DNA of 64,000 bases, from assembly GCA_002841885.1 (NCBI GenBank), contig PHBE01000004.1, positions 62,001 through 126,000 of the forward strand. The letters run 5' to 3'. This document shows, in pieces, positions 8,458 through 16,517 of the stretch. The number at the start of each line of letters is the position of its first letter. Positions within the stretch are counted from its first letter, which is position 1. The DNA comes from Deltaproteobacteria bacterium HGW-Deltaproteobacteria-18 (GTDB lineage Bacteria > Desulfobacterota > Desulfovibrionia > Desulfovibrionales > Desulfomicrobiaceae). The notes under the pieces are model-generated. The model was not told the DNA's origin. It did not search any database and worked only from the letters and a program-made list of their open reading frames with translations. A program made the position numbers and the translations under genes.

Positions 8458-9726
8458 TCATTCCAGCGCCTGATCCAGATCCGCCAGGATGTCGTCGATG
8501 TGCTCGATCCCGACGGAAAAACGGACCAGATCCGGGGAGATGCCCCCTGCAACCTGTTCCTCTTCCGAGAGCTGGGAGTGGGTGGTGCTGGCCGGATGGA
8601 TCGCAAGGCTCTTGGCGTCGCCGACGTTGGCCAGGTGCGAAACCATGCGCAGACGGCCGATGAAATCCCGTCCCGCCTCAAGCCCGCCCCTGACCCCGAA
8701 AACGACCATGCCGCCGAAGCCGCGCGGAAACATGGTCCTGGCCAGCTCGTACGAAGGATCGCCCGGCAGGCCGGGATAGCGGACCCAGGAAACCTTCGGG
8801 TGCGCGGCCAGAAATTCAGCCGCCTGCAGCGCGTTCTCGCTGTGCCGCTCCATGCGCAGGGCCAGGGTTTCGAGGCCCTGCAGAAAGATCCAGCAGTTGT
8901 CCGGCGAGAGACACGCGCCGAGGTTTCTAAGGGGCACTAGGCGCATGCGCAGAATGAAGGCCAGATGATTCATCTCGCCGAGATCATGGGCGTAACGCAT
9001 GCCGTGGTAGGAAGAATCCGGCTCATTGTAGAGGGCGAACTTGGGGTTGGTCCAGTCGAAGCTGCCTCCGTCGATGACAGCCCCTCCGATGGCCGTGCCG
9101 TGCCCGCCGATCCATTTGGTGAGCGAGTGCACGACGATGTCCGCCCCGTATTCCAGCGGCCGGAACAGATAGGGGGTTGTGAAGGTCGCGTCCACCACCA
9201 GCGGTAATCCGTGCTCGTGGGCAATGGCGGCCAGGGCCTCGATGTTGGCCACGTCCAGGGCCGGGTTGCCGATGACCTCGGTGAAGATGAGCCGCGTGCG
9301 TTCGTTTATGGCCGCGCGCACGGCATCCAGGTCATGGATGTCCACGAAGCGCGTGGTGATGCCGGCGTCGGGCAGGATGGAAGCGAACATGGTGTGCGTG
9401 CCGCCGTAAAGGGTCGAGGACGAGACCAGCTCATCGCCCTGGCGGCAGATGTTGATGACCGTATAATGGATGGCTGCCGTACCCGAAGCAAGGGCCAGAG
9501 CGGCCTTGCCGCCTTCGAGCTGGGCCAGGCGCGTCTCCAGGACATCCTGGGTCGGACCGCCCAGACGGGTGTAGATGTTGCCCATCTGGCGCAGGGCAAA
9601 GAGGTCGGCGGCGTGATCCGCATCCTTGAACAGATAGGCCGAGGTGCGGTGCACCGGGACGGCGCGCGAGCCCGTCGCATCCGGAGAGTAGCCGCCGTGC
9701 AGGGCCTTGGTTTCAAATCTTTGCAT
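8458..9726 (-). CDS. metY: O-acetylhomoserine sulfhydrylase (aminocarboxypropyltransferase)
   Basis: A 422-residue PLP enzyme of the Cys/Met metabolism family. The start ATG at 9726 follows AAGGAG. The N-terminus FETKALHGGYSPD...AVPVHRTSAYLF and the PLP-lysine region VHSLTKWIGGHGTAIGG are typical of MetY, which makes homocysteine from O-acetylhomoserine and sulfide, rather than of cystathionine synthases. It is the last gene of metX-metW-metY; the 38-base gap to metW suggests one transcript. In a sulfide-producing organism direct sulfhydrylation is expected. Confidence 0.93.
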   Translation of the reverse strand: MQRFETKALHGGYSPDATGSRAVPVHRTSAYLFKDADHAADLFALRQMGNIYTRLGGPTQDVLETRLAQLEGGKAALALASGTAAIHYTVINICRQGDELVSSSTLYGGTHTMFASILPDAGITTRFVDIHDLDAVRAAINERTRLIFTEVIGNPALDVANIEALAAIAHEHGLPLVVDATFTTPYLFRPLEYGADIVVHSLTKWIGGHGTAIGGAVIDGGSFDWTNPKFALYNEPDSSYHGMRYAHDLGEMNHLAFILRMRLVPLRNLGACLSPDNCWIFLQGLETLALRMERHSENALQAAEFLAAHPKVSWVRYPGLPGDPSYELARTMFPRGFGGMVVFGVRGGLEAGRDFIGRLRMVSHLANVGDAKSLAIHPASTTHSQLSEEEQVAGGISPDLVRFSVGIEHIDDILADLDQALE

Positions 9727-9764
9727 AATTTCTCCTTTTCGGGCCGGGCCCGGCGCGCCGCATG

Positions 9765-10394
9765 CTACGCGGCAGTGATCATGAAAATGCCGTAGGTTGC
9801 CAATAGATTCGGCCAGAAGCGCACTTCTCGCGCGCTGCCGTCCGCCGCCGGGTTCACGGCCAGGGAGCGGATGATGGAAAAGGGCACGGCCCGCGAATAG
9901 GCCCTGAAATCCTCCAGGCTCAAGACCCGGATGTTCGGCGTGTTGTACCACTGGTAGGGCAGCTCGGGCGTGACCGGCACGTGCCCCGAAAAGGCCATCT
10001 GCAAGCGGATCGGCAGACAGCAGAAATTGGGAAAACTGACGATGCCCCGGCGGCCGACCCGCAGCAGCTGCTGCAGAAGGGCCGTCGGTTCATAGGCCTG
10101 CTGCAGGGTCTGGGAGACCACGACATAGTCGAAGGCGTTGTCGGGAAATCCGGCGAGCTCCCTGTTGATGTCGCCGTGGATGACGGACAGGCCCTGGGCA
10201 ATGCAGGACACCACCTCGTCCTCGTCATGCTCGATGCCGAGCCCGGCAACATCCTTGGTGTCCCGCAGCACGCGCAGCAGTTTCCCGTCGGCGCAGCCAA
10301 GGTCCAGCACCCGGCTGCCCGGCTCGATCCAGGAGGCGACTATGCGCAGGTCGAAGCGCAGGACCGGCAGTTCCCGGCATTGTTCAGCATCCAT
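9765..10394 (-). CDS. metW: Methionine biosynthesis protein MetW (SAM-methyltransferase-like)
   Basis: A 209-residue class I methyltransferase fold with SAM motif VLDLGCADGKLL near residue 30, the family VIHGDIN segment and an NFCCLPIRLQMAFSG stretch typical of MetW. The start ATG at 10394 has GGGAGG upstream and lies inside the end of metX (11-base overlap), so the two are translationally coupled. MetW proteins are genetically linked to MetX in homoserine acylation; their biochemical role is still unclear. An upstream in-frame start at 10421 is possible but weaker. Confidence 0.9.
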   Translation of the reverse strand: MDAEQCRELPVLRFDLRIVASWIEPGSRVLDLGCADGKLLRVLRDTKDVAGLGIEHDEDEVVSCIAQGLSVIHGDINRELAGFPDNAFDYVVVSQTLQQAYEPTALLQQLLRVGRRGIVSFPNFCCLPIRLQMAFSGHVPVTPELPYQWYNTPNIRVLSLEDFRAYSRAVPFSIIRSLAVNPAADGSAREVRFWPNLLATYGIFMITAA

Positions 10395-11517
10395 GCAATC
10401 CTCCCAAAAATCCCCTGACAACGGTTTCCAGCCGTTCGTCCGGCAGCAGGAACGCGTCGTGTCCCCAAGGGGCGGTTATCTCGCAGAAGCTCACATCCTT
10501 GCCCAGAGCCTTGAGCACATCGACGACCTGCCGGCTCTGATAGGTCGGATAAAGCCAGTCGGAAGTGAAGGACACCAGCTGAAATCGCGCCTGCGTCGCG
10601 GCCAGGGCGCGCCGTGCAGGACTGTCCGGGCTCGCAAGGTCGAGATCGAAATAGTCCGCGGCCTTGGTCACATAGAGAAAGGCGTTGGCGTCGAAGCGTT
10701 CCACGAACTTCCTGCCCTGATGGTGCAGGTAACTCTCGACCTGAAAATCACCCTCGAAGTTGAAGGCAAAAGAGCCCTTGCGCAGCTCGCGGCCGAACTT
10801 CACGTGCATGGATTCGTCCGAAAGGTAGGTGATGTGCCCGATCATGCGTGCCACGGCCAGGCCCAGATCCGGGCGCACGCCGTCGTAGTAGTCGCCGTTC
10901 TTCCAGTTGGGATCGCTCATGATGGACTGCCGGGCCACCTCGTTGAAGGCGATGGCCTGGGGAGAATGGCGGCTGGTCGTGGCCAGGGCCAGGATGCCGT
11001 CCATCATCTCCGGATAGGCGGCCGCCCACTGCAGGGTCTGCATGCCGCCCAAGGACCCCCCAGTCACGGCCAGGAGATGGTCGATGCCGAGATGCCGGAT
11101 GAGCTCGCGCTGGGCGCGGACCATGTCGGGGATGGTCACCAGCGGGAAATCAAGGCCCCAGTAACGCCCCGTGGCCGGATTGATGGAGGACGGCCCGCAG
11201 GATCCCATGCAGCTGCCGATGACATTGGAACAGATGACGAAATAGCGGTCCGTGTCGATGGGCTTGCCTGGACCTACGTAATGCTCCCACCAGCCGGGCT
11301 TGTCGTCGCCTTCGTGATAACCGGCCACATGGGCATCGCCGGTCAGGGCATGGCAGATGAGCACGGCGTTGGAGCGCTCCGCGTTCAGGGTCCCGCAGGT
11401 TTCGTAGGCCAGGGACACGGGTCCGAACTCCACCCCGCTGTCCAGGACCATGGGCGCCGGTGGATGGGCAAAAGTGAATGATCGGGACCGAACATTGCCG
11501 ACAGATGGCTGGGTCAT
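10384..11517 (-). CDS. metX: Homoserine O-acetyltransferase
   Basis: A 377-residue alpha/beta hydrolase-type acyltransferase. The nucleophile is Ser155 in GGSLGGMQ; the other triad members are visible as Asp320 (SDWLYP) and His353 (WGHDAF). The N-terminal LAYETCGTLN and CHALTGDAH segments are typical of MetX. It activates homoserine for the sulfhydrylase encoded downstream. Some MetX-type enzymes use succinyl-CoA, so the acyl donor is not certain. The ribosome site is GGAGAC. The 150-base region to glpD carries divergent promoters; no SAM-riboswitch structure was recognised. Confidence 0.93.
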   Translation of the reverse strand: MTQPSVGNVRSRSFTFAHPPAPMVLDSGVEFGPVSLAYETCGTLNAERSNAVLICHALTGDAHVAGYHEGDDKPGWWEHYVGPGKPIDTDRYFVICSNVIGSCMGSCGPSSINPATGRYWGLDFPLVTIPDMVRAQRELIRHLGIDHLLAVTGGSLGGMQTLQWAAAYPEMMDGILALATTSRHSPQAIAFNEVARQSIMSDPNWKNGDYYDGVRPDLGLAVARMIGHITYLSDESMHVKFGRELRKGSFAFNFEGDFQVESYLHHQGRKFVERFDANAFLYVTKAADYFDLDLASPDSPARRALAATQARFQLVSFTSDWLYPTYQSRQVVDVLKALGKDVSFCEITAPWGHDAFLLPDERLETVVRGFLGGLHGC

Positions 11518-11667
11518 GAAGTCTCCGTTATTGAGGCAGGGGAGCCTAGCAACTATGAAGCCCCGGCGCCGAGGTCAAGACCCTTGCCAACGCCTCCAAC
11601 GTTCTGGCCCTCCCGGCGGTGCCGTGATATGAAAGTGCGCACAAGCGAAAACATCCTGGAGGCTGCC

Positions 11668-13227
11668 ATGTTCAGATCCGATATTCTTGACCGGCTTGAT
11701 ACCGACACCACATGGGACATGATCATCATCGGCGGCGGCGCCACGGGCCTGGGCTGCGGCGTGGACGCGGCCGGGAGGGGCTACAGGACGCTGCTTCTGG
11801 AGGCGCACGATTTCTCGCAGGGCACGTCCAGCCGCTCCACCAAGCTGGTGCACGGCGGCGTGCGCTACCTGCAGCAGGGCAACGTGGCCCTGGTCATGGA
11901 CGCCCTGCACGAACGGGGGGTGCTGCTCCGAAACGCGCCCCATCTGGTCTACAACCAGGCCTTTGTCGTGCCGGACTACAAATGGTGGGAGCGCCCCTTC
12001 TACGGCGTGGGCCTGAAACTCTACGACATGCTGGCCGGAAAACTGGGCTTTGGCCGTTCGCGCATCCTGTCGCGCTCGAAAACCCTGAACATGATCCCCA
12101 ACCTCGAACCCACGGACCTGCGCGGAGGAGTCATCTACTATGACGGCCAGTTCGACGACTCCCGCCTGGCCATAACCCTGGCCAAGACCATGCAGGATCT
12201 GGGGGGGCTGCCGGTCAACCACATGGGCGTGAGCGCGCTCCTCAAGGACGGAGAAGGCCTGATAAGCGGTGTGGAGGCCCGGGACGCCCTGACCGGCAAA
12301 ACCAGGCGGCTGCGGGCCAGGACCGTCATCAACGCGACCGGCGTTTTCGTCGACGACATCCTGCGCATGGACGACGTGAATGCGCCAAAACTGATCGCCC
12401 CTTCCCAGGGCATCCATCTGGTGCTCGACAAATCCTTCTCCCCCGGGGACACGGCCATCATGGTCCCGCACACGGACGACGGCCGGGTCATCTTCCTCGT
12501 GCCCTGGCACGGACGCGTGCTGGTCGGGACCACGGACGTGGCCCTGGACGCCCCGGACTATGAACCACGGCCCAGGGAAGAGGAGATCGCCTTCCTGCTT
12601 GAACACGCCGGGCGCTACCTGACCCGCGACCCGAAGCGCAGCGACATCCTGAGCATCTTCGCGGGCATCCGGCCACTGATTCGGGCCGAGGGCGAGGACA
12701 AGACGTCATCACTGTCCCGCGACCATCACCTGACCATCTCCCAGAGCGGACTGGTGACCATCGCGGGCGGCAAGTGGACCACGTACCGCAAGATGGGCGA
12801 AGACACGGTGACCCAGGCCGCGCGCTTCGCGGGCCTCCCCGCGCACTCCTGCAAGACCGAGAACCTGCCCCTGCACGGCTGGATGAACGGGCTCGATCCC
12901 CGCGACCACCTCTCGGTCTACGGCAGCGACATCGAGGAAATCCGCGAGATGATCCGCCGCGACCCGGAACTGGGCAAGCCACTGCACTACAAGCTGCCCT
13001 ACCTGCGCGCCGAGGTGGTCTGGGCCGTCCGCCGCGAATGGGCCCAGACCCTGTCCGACGTGCTGCGCCATCGCACCCGGGCGCTCATCCTGGACGCTGC
13101 CGTGAGCATGGTCATCGCCAGGGACGTGGCTGAAATCATGGCCCGGGAACTGGACCAGGGCAAGGAATGGGTCGAGGAGGAGGTCAGCTCCTTCCGGGAA
13201 CTGGCGAGAAATTATCTGGCAGGCTGA
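11668..13227 (+). CDS. glpD: Glycerol-3-phosphate dehydrogenase (FAD, aerobic-type GlpD)
   Basis: A 519-residue flavoprotein. The start ATG at 11668 follows CTGGAGG; an earlier in-frame ATG at 11629 lacks a ribosome site. The dinucleotide motif IIIGGGATGLGCG is at residues 18-30, followed by STKLVHGGVRYL, and later GIRPLIRAEG and the AGGKWTTYRKMGED signature of GlpD. It oxidises glycerol 3-phosphate to DHAP at the membrane, feeding quinones. The end overlaps by 16 bases with the end of the convergent HAD phosphatase gene. With the neighbouring glycerophosphodiesterase it forms a logical glycerophosphodiester-to-DHAP route. Confidence 0.94.
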   Translation: MFRSDILDRLDTDTTWDMIIIGGGATGLGCGVDAAGRGYRTLLLEAHDFSQGTSSRSTKLVHGGVRYLQQGNVALVMDALHERGVLLRNAPHLVYNQAFVVPDYKWWERPFYGVGLKLYDMLAGKLGFGRSRILSRSKTLNMIPNLEPTDLRGGVIYYDGQFDDSRLAITLAKTMQDLGGLPVNHMGVSALLKDGEGLISGVEARDALTGKTRRLRARTVINATGVFVDDILRMDDVNAPKLIAPSQGIHLVLDKSFSPGDTAIMVPHTDDGRVIFLVPWHGRVLVGTTDVALDAPDYEPRPREEEIAFLLEHAGRYLTRDPKRSDILSIFAGIRPLIRAEGEDKTSSLSRDHHLTISQSGLVTIAGGKWTTYRKMGEDTVTQAARFAGLPAHSCKTENLPLHGWMNGLDPRDHLSVYGSDIEEIREMIRRDPELGKPLHYKLPYLRAEVVWAVRREWAQTLSDVLRHRTRALILDAAVSMVIARDVAEIMARELDQGKEWVEEEVSSFRELARNYLAG

Positions 13228-13871
13228 AAACGGCAGCGGCGGGGATCGTCCAGCACCACAAGAGTCGCGCCGGGCATGTCCACGTGGGCTCCCGGAATGA
13301 CTTCGGGCCAGGCGACCGTAATCAGCCCGCCACTGGCAGCCGAGGTCACGCCCACCGTCGAATCCTCCACGGCCATGCACTCGCCCGGTGCGCACCCGGC
13401 CCGTCTGGCGGCCTCAAGGTAGGGGTCCGGCGCGGGCTTGCCGCTGGGCACATCGTTGCCGCAGACCGTGAACGCCATCAAATCCCACAGTCCCAGAACG
13501 CGCAGATTGGCCTCGATGACGGGGGCCTCGCCGTTGGACACGGCCGCCTGCGGAATCCCCAGCTCATGCAGGCGCTTCACCGCAGCCACGGGACCCGGGC
13601 GCATCATGTCGGCCCGCAGCCCCGCCATGTAGGCGCGGGCGCAATCCGCCCTGAATTCATCCTCGGTGAGCCCTGCAGGCAGACGGCTCTCCAGAATGGC
13701 CCATTTCTCCGGCATGGTCTTGCCGAGCAACTCGCCGTTAGCGGTCTCGGTCAGGGTGTAGCCCCGGGCCGCGCACCAGTCGCGAATGACTTCGTAATGC
13801 AGTTCCTCGGTGGTTATGAGCGTGCCGTCGATATCCCAGAAAACGGCTCTGGGCCGCTTGATCAATTTCAT
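13212..13871 (-). CDS. HAD-family phosphatase (phosphoglycolate/glycerol-phosphate type)
   Basis: A 219-residue HAD subfamily IA hydrolase. Motif I FWDIDGTLI (the nucleophile and acid are Asp11 and Asp13), motif II VSNGEAP, motif III lysine in GKPAPDPYLEAA and motif IV VEDSTVG are all present. Its ATG overlaps the stop of the glycerophosphodiesterase gene (ATGA), so the two are coupled. Substrate is unknown; the partnership with GDPD and the convergent glpD suggest glycerol 3-phosphate or a related small phosphate (inference). Confidence 0.88.
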   Translation of the reverse strand: MKLIKRPRAVFWDIDGTLITTEELHYEVIRDWCAARGYTLTETANGELLGKTMPEKWAILESRLPAGLTEDEFRADCARAYMAGLRADMMRPGPVAAVKRLHELGIPQAAVSNGEAPVIEANLRVLGLWDLMAFTVCGNDVPSGKPAPDPYLEAARRAGCAPGECMAVEDSTVGVTSAASGGLITVAWPEVIPGAHVDMPGATLVVLDDPRRCRFQPAR

Positions 13872-14722
13872 TTCATCTCCTGCCTGAATGCTTCCAGCAC
13901 CGCGAGGGCCCGGGCCGGAAAGTCGGTGATTATTCCGGCCGCACCCTCGCGGGCCAGCCGGTGCATGTCTTCCTCGCGATTCACGGTGTAGACGTTGACC
14001 TCGAACCCGGCCTCGCGGAAGGCTGCGATGCGGCCCGGGTAAAGCCCCTTGATGGACGGGTTCACCGCCTCGGCCCCCAGGCTCTGCAGCCTCGCCACGA
14101 TCTCCTGCGTGGAGGCGGCCATGGCCTTTTCGTCCAGGAGCAGCCCCACGGGCACTTCCGGACACAGTTTGCGGAACAATTCCAAGGAATTCTGCCGGAA
14201 CGAGGAGACCAGCACCCGCTGCGCGATCCCCGATGCGCGGATCAGTCGAACAACCTCGCGCACCAGCCCGTCATCATCACCGCCGAGCATGTCCTTGATT
14301 TCGACGTTCACGGCCAGGCCACTCTCACGGGTCCAGTCCAGGGCCTCGGCCAGGGTGGGGATGGATTCTCCGGCAAAGGAGGCCAACTGCCCTGCCGCAA
14401 TCTCTCCGCGCGCCACAGTGCCAAAGGGATCGCGCCGGACGAACCAGCTCCCGGCATCAAGGGAGCGAATCTGGGCCAGGGTCAGGCGGTTCACCACGTG
14501 CCGCGCCCGCACGGGCATGTCCGGCCGAAGAGCAATATCCGTCACACGGCGCAGGCCGTGATCATGGGTGACGATGATTTCACCATCAAGGGTGATGTGC
14601 ACGTCCAGTTCCCAGCCAAACGCACCCTGGGCCAGAGCGGCACGGGCCGCGGCCATGGTGTTCTCGGGAGCCGCGCTGCGAGCTCCGCGATGCGCCCAGA
14701 TCCTGGGCAGGGGGAAGATCAT
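13868..14722 (-). CDS. ugpQ: Glycerophosphodiester phosphodiesterase
   Basis: A 284-residue TIM-barrel GDPD. The start ATG at 14722 is preceded by AAGGAG; a further in-frame ATG at 14749 lacks one. Catalytic motifs are visible: AHRGARSAAPENT at residues 10-22 and ELDVHITLDGEIIVTHD, with the metal-binding Glu/Asp and general-base His. No signal peptide, so it is cytoplasmic (UgpQ type). It hydrolyses phospholipid head-group diesters to glycerol 3-phosphate plus alcohol. It is followed without gap by a HAD phosphatase. Confidence 0.9.
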   Translation of the reverse strand: MIFPLPRIWAHRGARSAAPENTMAAARAALAQGAFGWELDVHITLDGEIIVTHDHGLRRVTDIALRPDMPVRARHVVNRLTLAQIRSLDAGSWFVRRDPFGTVARGEIAAGQLASFAGESIPTLAEALDWTRESGLAVNVEIKDMLGGDDDGLVREVVRLIRASGIAQRVLVSSFRQNSLELFRKLCPEVPVGLLLDEKAMAASTQEIVARLQSLGAEAVNPSIKGLYPGRIAAFREAGFEVNVYTVNREEDMHRLAREGAAGIITDFPARALAVLEAFRQEMK

Positions 14723-15310
14723 TGTTTGCTCCTTGGAGGCAGAGGGCAAGAACCATGGACAGGGTGGACTGCATGGACATTCATGGACGATATGGACGCC
14801 CTTGGAGTTGCCCCTATTAAACCGGACACTCTGCGATTGCTAAAAGGCGGATGAATTCCCTTGGCGAAAGCATCCGCAGCCCCCCGGCACGGTCCATCTC
14901 GTCCATCCGGTCCATCGCCGGTCCCCCGGCACGGTCCAGCAGGCGGCCAGCCTACGGTCGCGTCCGAAACGCGCTACCTGATGGCCCCGGTCCCGTCCAG
15001 AAAAAGAGCGGTCCAATCCGGTGATTCAGATCGCCTGCGTTGCACTCCAGACAAAAGCCTGCCCGGGTACACTGCCCACCACTCACTACAAAAATAACTA
15101 TCCAATATTTAGTGACATTTCACCTTCACCACCAAAATTCGACCATACTTTGCAAATATTATGTAGGCACCAATGCGCATTCATTGCAATTATCGCCCCT
15201 AAAACTATCCATCCAAATACATAATAATTACTTATCGAGCCTAGTTTCACATCCTCATTTTTCTAATATCAGAAAAATAAATCTGCATTATTCGCATTAT
15301 GGAGGACGCC
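14723..15310. other. Intergenic region upstream of the adhesin genes
   Basis: The first 350 bases are GC-rich and contain short imperfect repeats (GGTCCATC/CCGGCACGGTCC). From about 15080 the sequence becomes AT-rich, as expected for a promoter region of the adhesin cluster. No credible gene, sigma-54 site or strong terminator was found. Confidence 0.5.
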
Positions 15311-16477
15311 GTGGAAGAATACACCCGCAACCAAGACACTGTCGGTCCCATTGAAGAGTTGGCCGTAACAGCAAAAGCCGAAACCGTTCAGAACCCTGAG
15401 CAACTTCTCCAGCCCATGGTTGTCGCCCATGCGCCAATGGCCGTGGCAGGTAACGTGTATCTCGGCCAAACCGCCATGGACCAGCCATTCACCTTCACCC
15501 GGGAGCAGCTTTTGGCGTCCTCCACGGGCCCCAGGGGAGACGTGCTGATCGCGGGCCTGGTGGATGTAAACCCGGCCGTCGGCATCGTCACGGACAACGG
15601 TGACGGCACATGGACCTACTCGCCTGTCGCCGGCTTCACGGGCGACGACGTCCAGATCTCCTTCACCGTAAGTGACGGCAACGGCGGCATCGCCTCGGCC
15701 CGGGCCCTGCTGGACGTCACGGCCAGCGTCAACCGCCCGCCCGTGACTGGAAACGTGGACCTCGGCAGCATGGAAGAGGATGGAACACTGACCTTCTCCG
15801 CAGCCCAGCTTCTGTCGGGCTCCCCCGACACCGACGGCGAAGCCCTGACCATCACGGCCGTGACCGTGAACCCGCACTACGGTCTTGTTACGGACAACGG
15901 CGACGGAACGTGGACGTTCACCCCTTCGGAAAATTTCCATGACTTCGACGTACCACTGATCTTCGCCGTGGAGAACGGAAACGGCGACACGGACACGGCC
16001 GTGGCCCTGGTGGACGTAATCGCCGCGCCGTGTCCGCCTGAAACCTATGACGTGGCCCCTGCCCCCATCGAAGAGGATCAAACCCTGACTTTCAGCGCTG
16101 ACCAACTGCTCTCCAATACATACGAGGCCAATAACGAACGTCTGGTCACCTCAGTCACCGTAAACCCCGCTTACGGAGACATAGTAGACAACGGCGACGG
16201 CACGTGGTCCTTCGCGCCCGCGGAGAATTTCCACCACGAGGACATTTTTCTGTGCTTTGCCGTGGAAGACAAACCCGACCGTTCACCGGCCCCGCCTTCC
16301 TCGCGCATACCCACCCTGTCGCCTTCGACCTTCCGGGCTGCTGAAAATTCTGCGCGCACAATATTTAATCACAACAATACGTACATCCCTCTTGAAAGAC
16401 GGTCAAAGTATGTAGCAGCCACGCAACGTAGTTTATCACGAATACCTATTTCAAGCGCACGCAGGTTTCATATATAA
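15311..16477 (+). CDS. Truncated cadherin-like tandem-repeat protein (adhesin remnant)
   Basis: A 388-residue protein. The GTG at 15311 has GGAGG five bases upstream and is preferred to the ATG at 15299, which overlaps that ribosome site. It contains two complete and one partial copy of the roughly 100-residue repeat found in the next two genes (DNGDGTWTFTP and ENFH motifs; repeats near residues 40-143, 144-242, 243-320). After the third copy reaches LCFAVEDK the sequence loses family similarity for about 65 residues and stops. There is no RTX motif and none of the C-terminal region shared by the two giant proteins, so it probably cannot be exported by the type I system. It may be a 3'-deleted copy. 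Confidence 0.65.
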   Translation: MEEYTRNQDTVGPIEELAVTAKAETVQNPEQLLQPMVVAHAPMAVAGNVYLGQTAMDQPFTFTREQLLASSTGPRGDVLIAGLVDVNPAVGIVTDNGDGTWTYSPVAGFTGDDVQISFTVSDGNGGIASARALLDVTASVNRPPVTGNVDLGSMEEDGTLTFSAAQLLSGSPDTDGEALTITAVTVNPHYGLVTDNGDGTWTFTPSENFHDFDVPLIFAVENGNGDTDTAVALVDVIAAPCPPETYDVAPAPIEEDQTLTFSADQLLSNTYEANNERLVTSVTVNPAYGDIVDNGDGTWSFAPAENFHHEDIFLCFAVEDKPDRSPAPPSSRIPTLSPSTFRAAENSARTIFNHNNTYIPLERRSKYVAATQRSLSRIPISSARRFHI

Positions 16478-16517
16478 ATGCTCATTATTTTGCGCCAACT
16501 CATCTTTGGGAGGAAGC

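Noticed and set aside
11518-11667. SAM riboswitch upstream of metX
   Set aside because: I could not find the conserved stems or core of any SAM riboswitch class in this 150-base region.
15299-15313. ATG at 15299 as start of the truncated adhesin
   Set aside because: It overlaps the GGAGG that serves the GTG at 15311, and has no ribosome site of its own.
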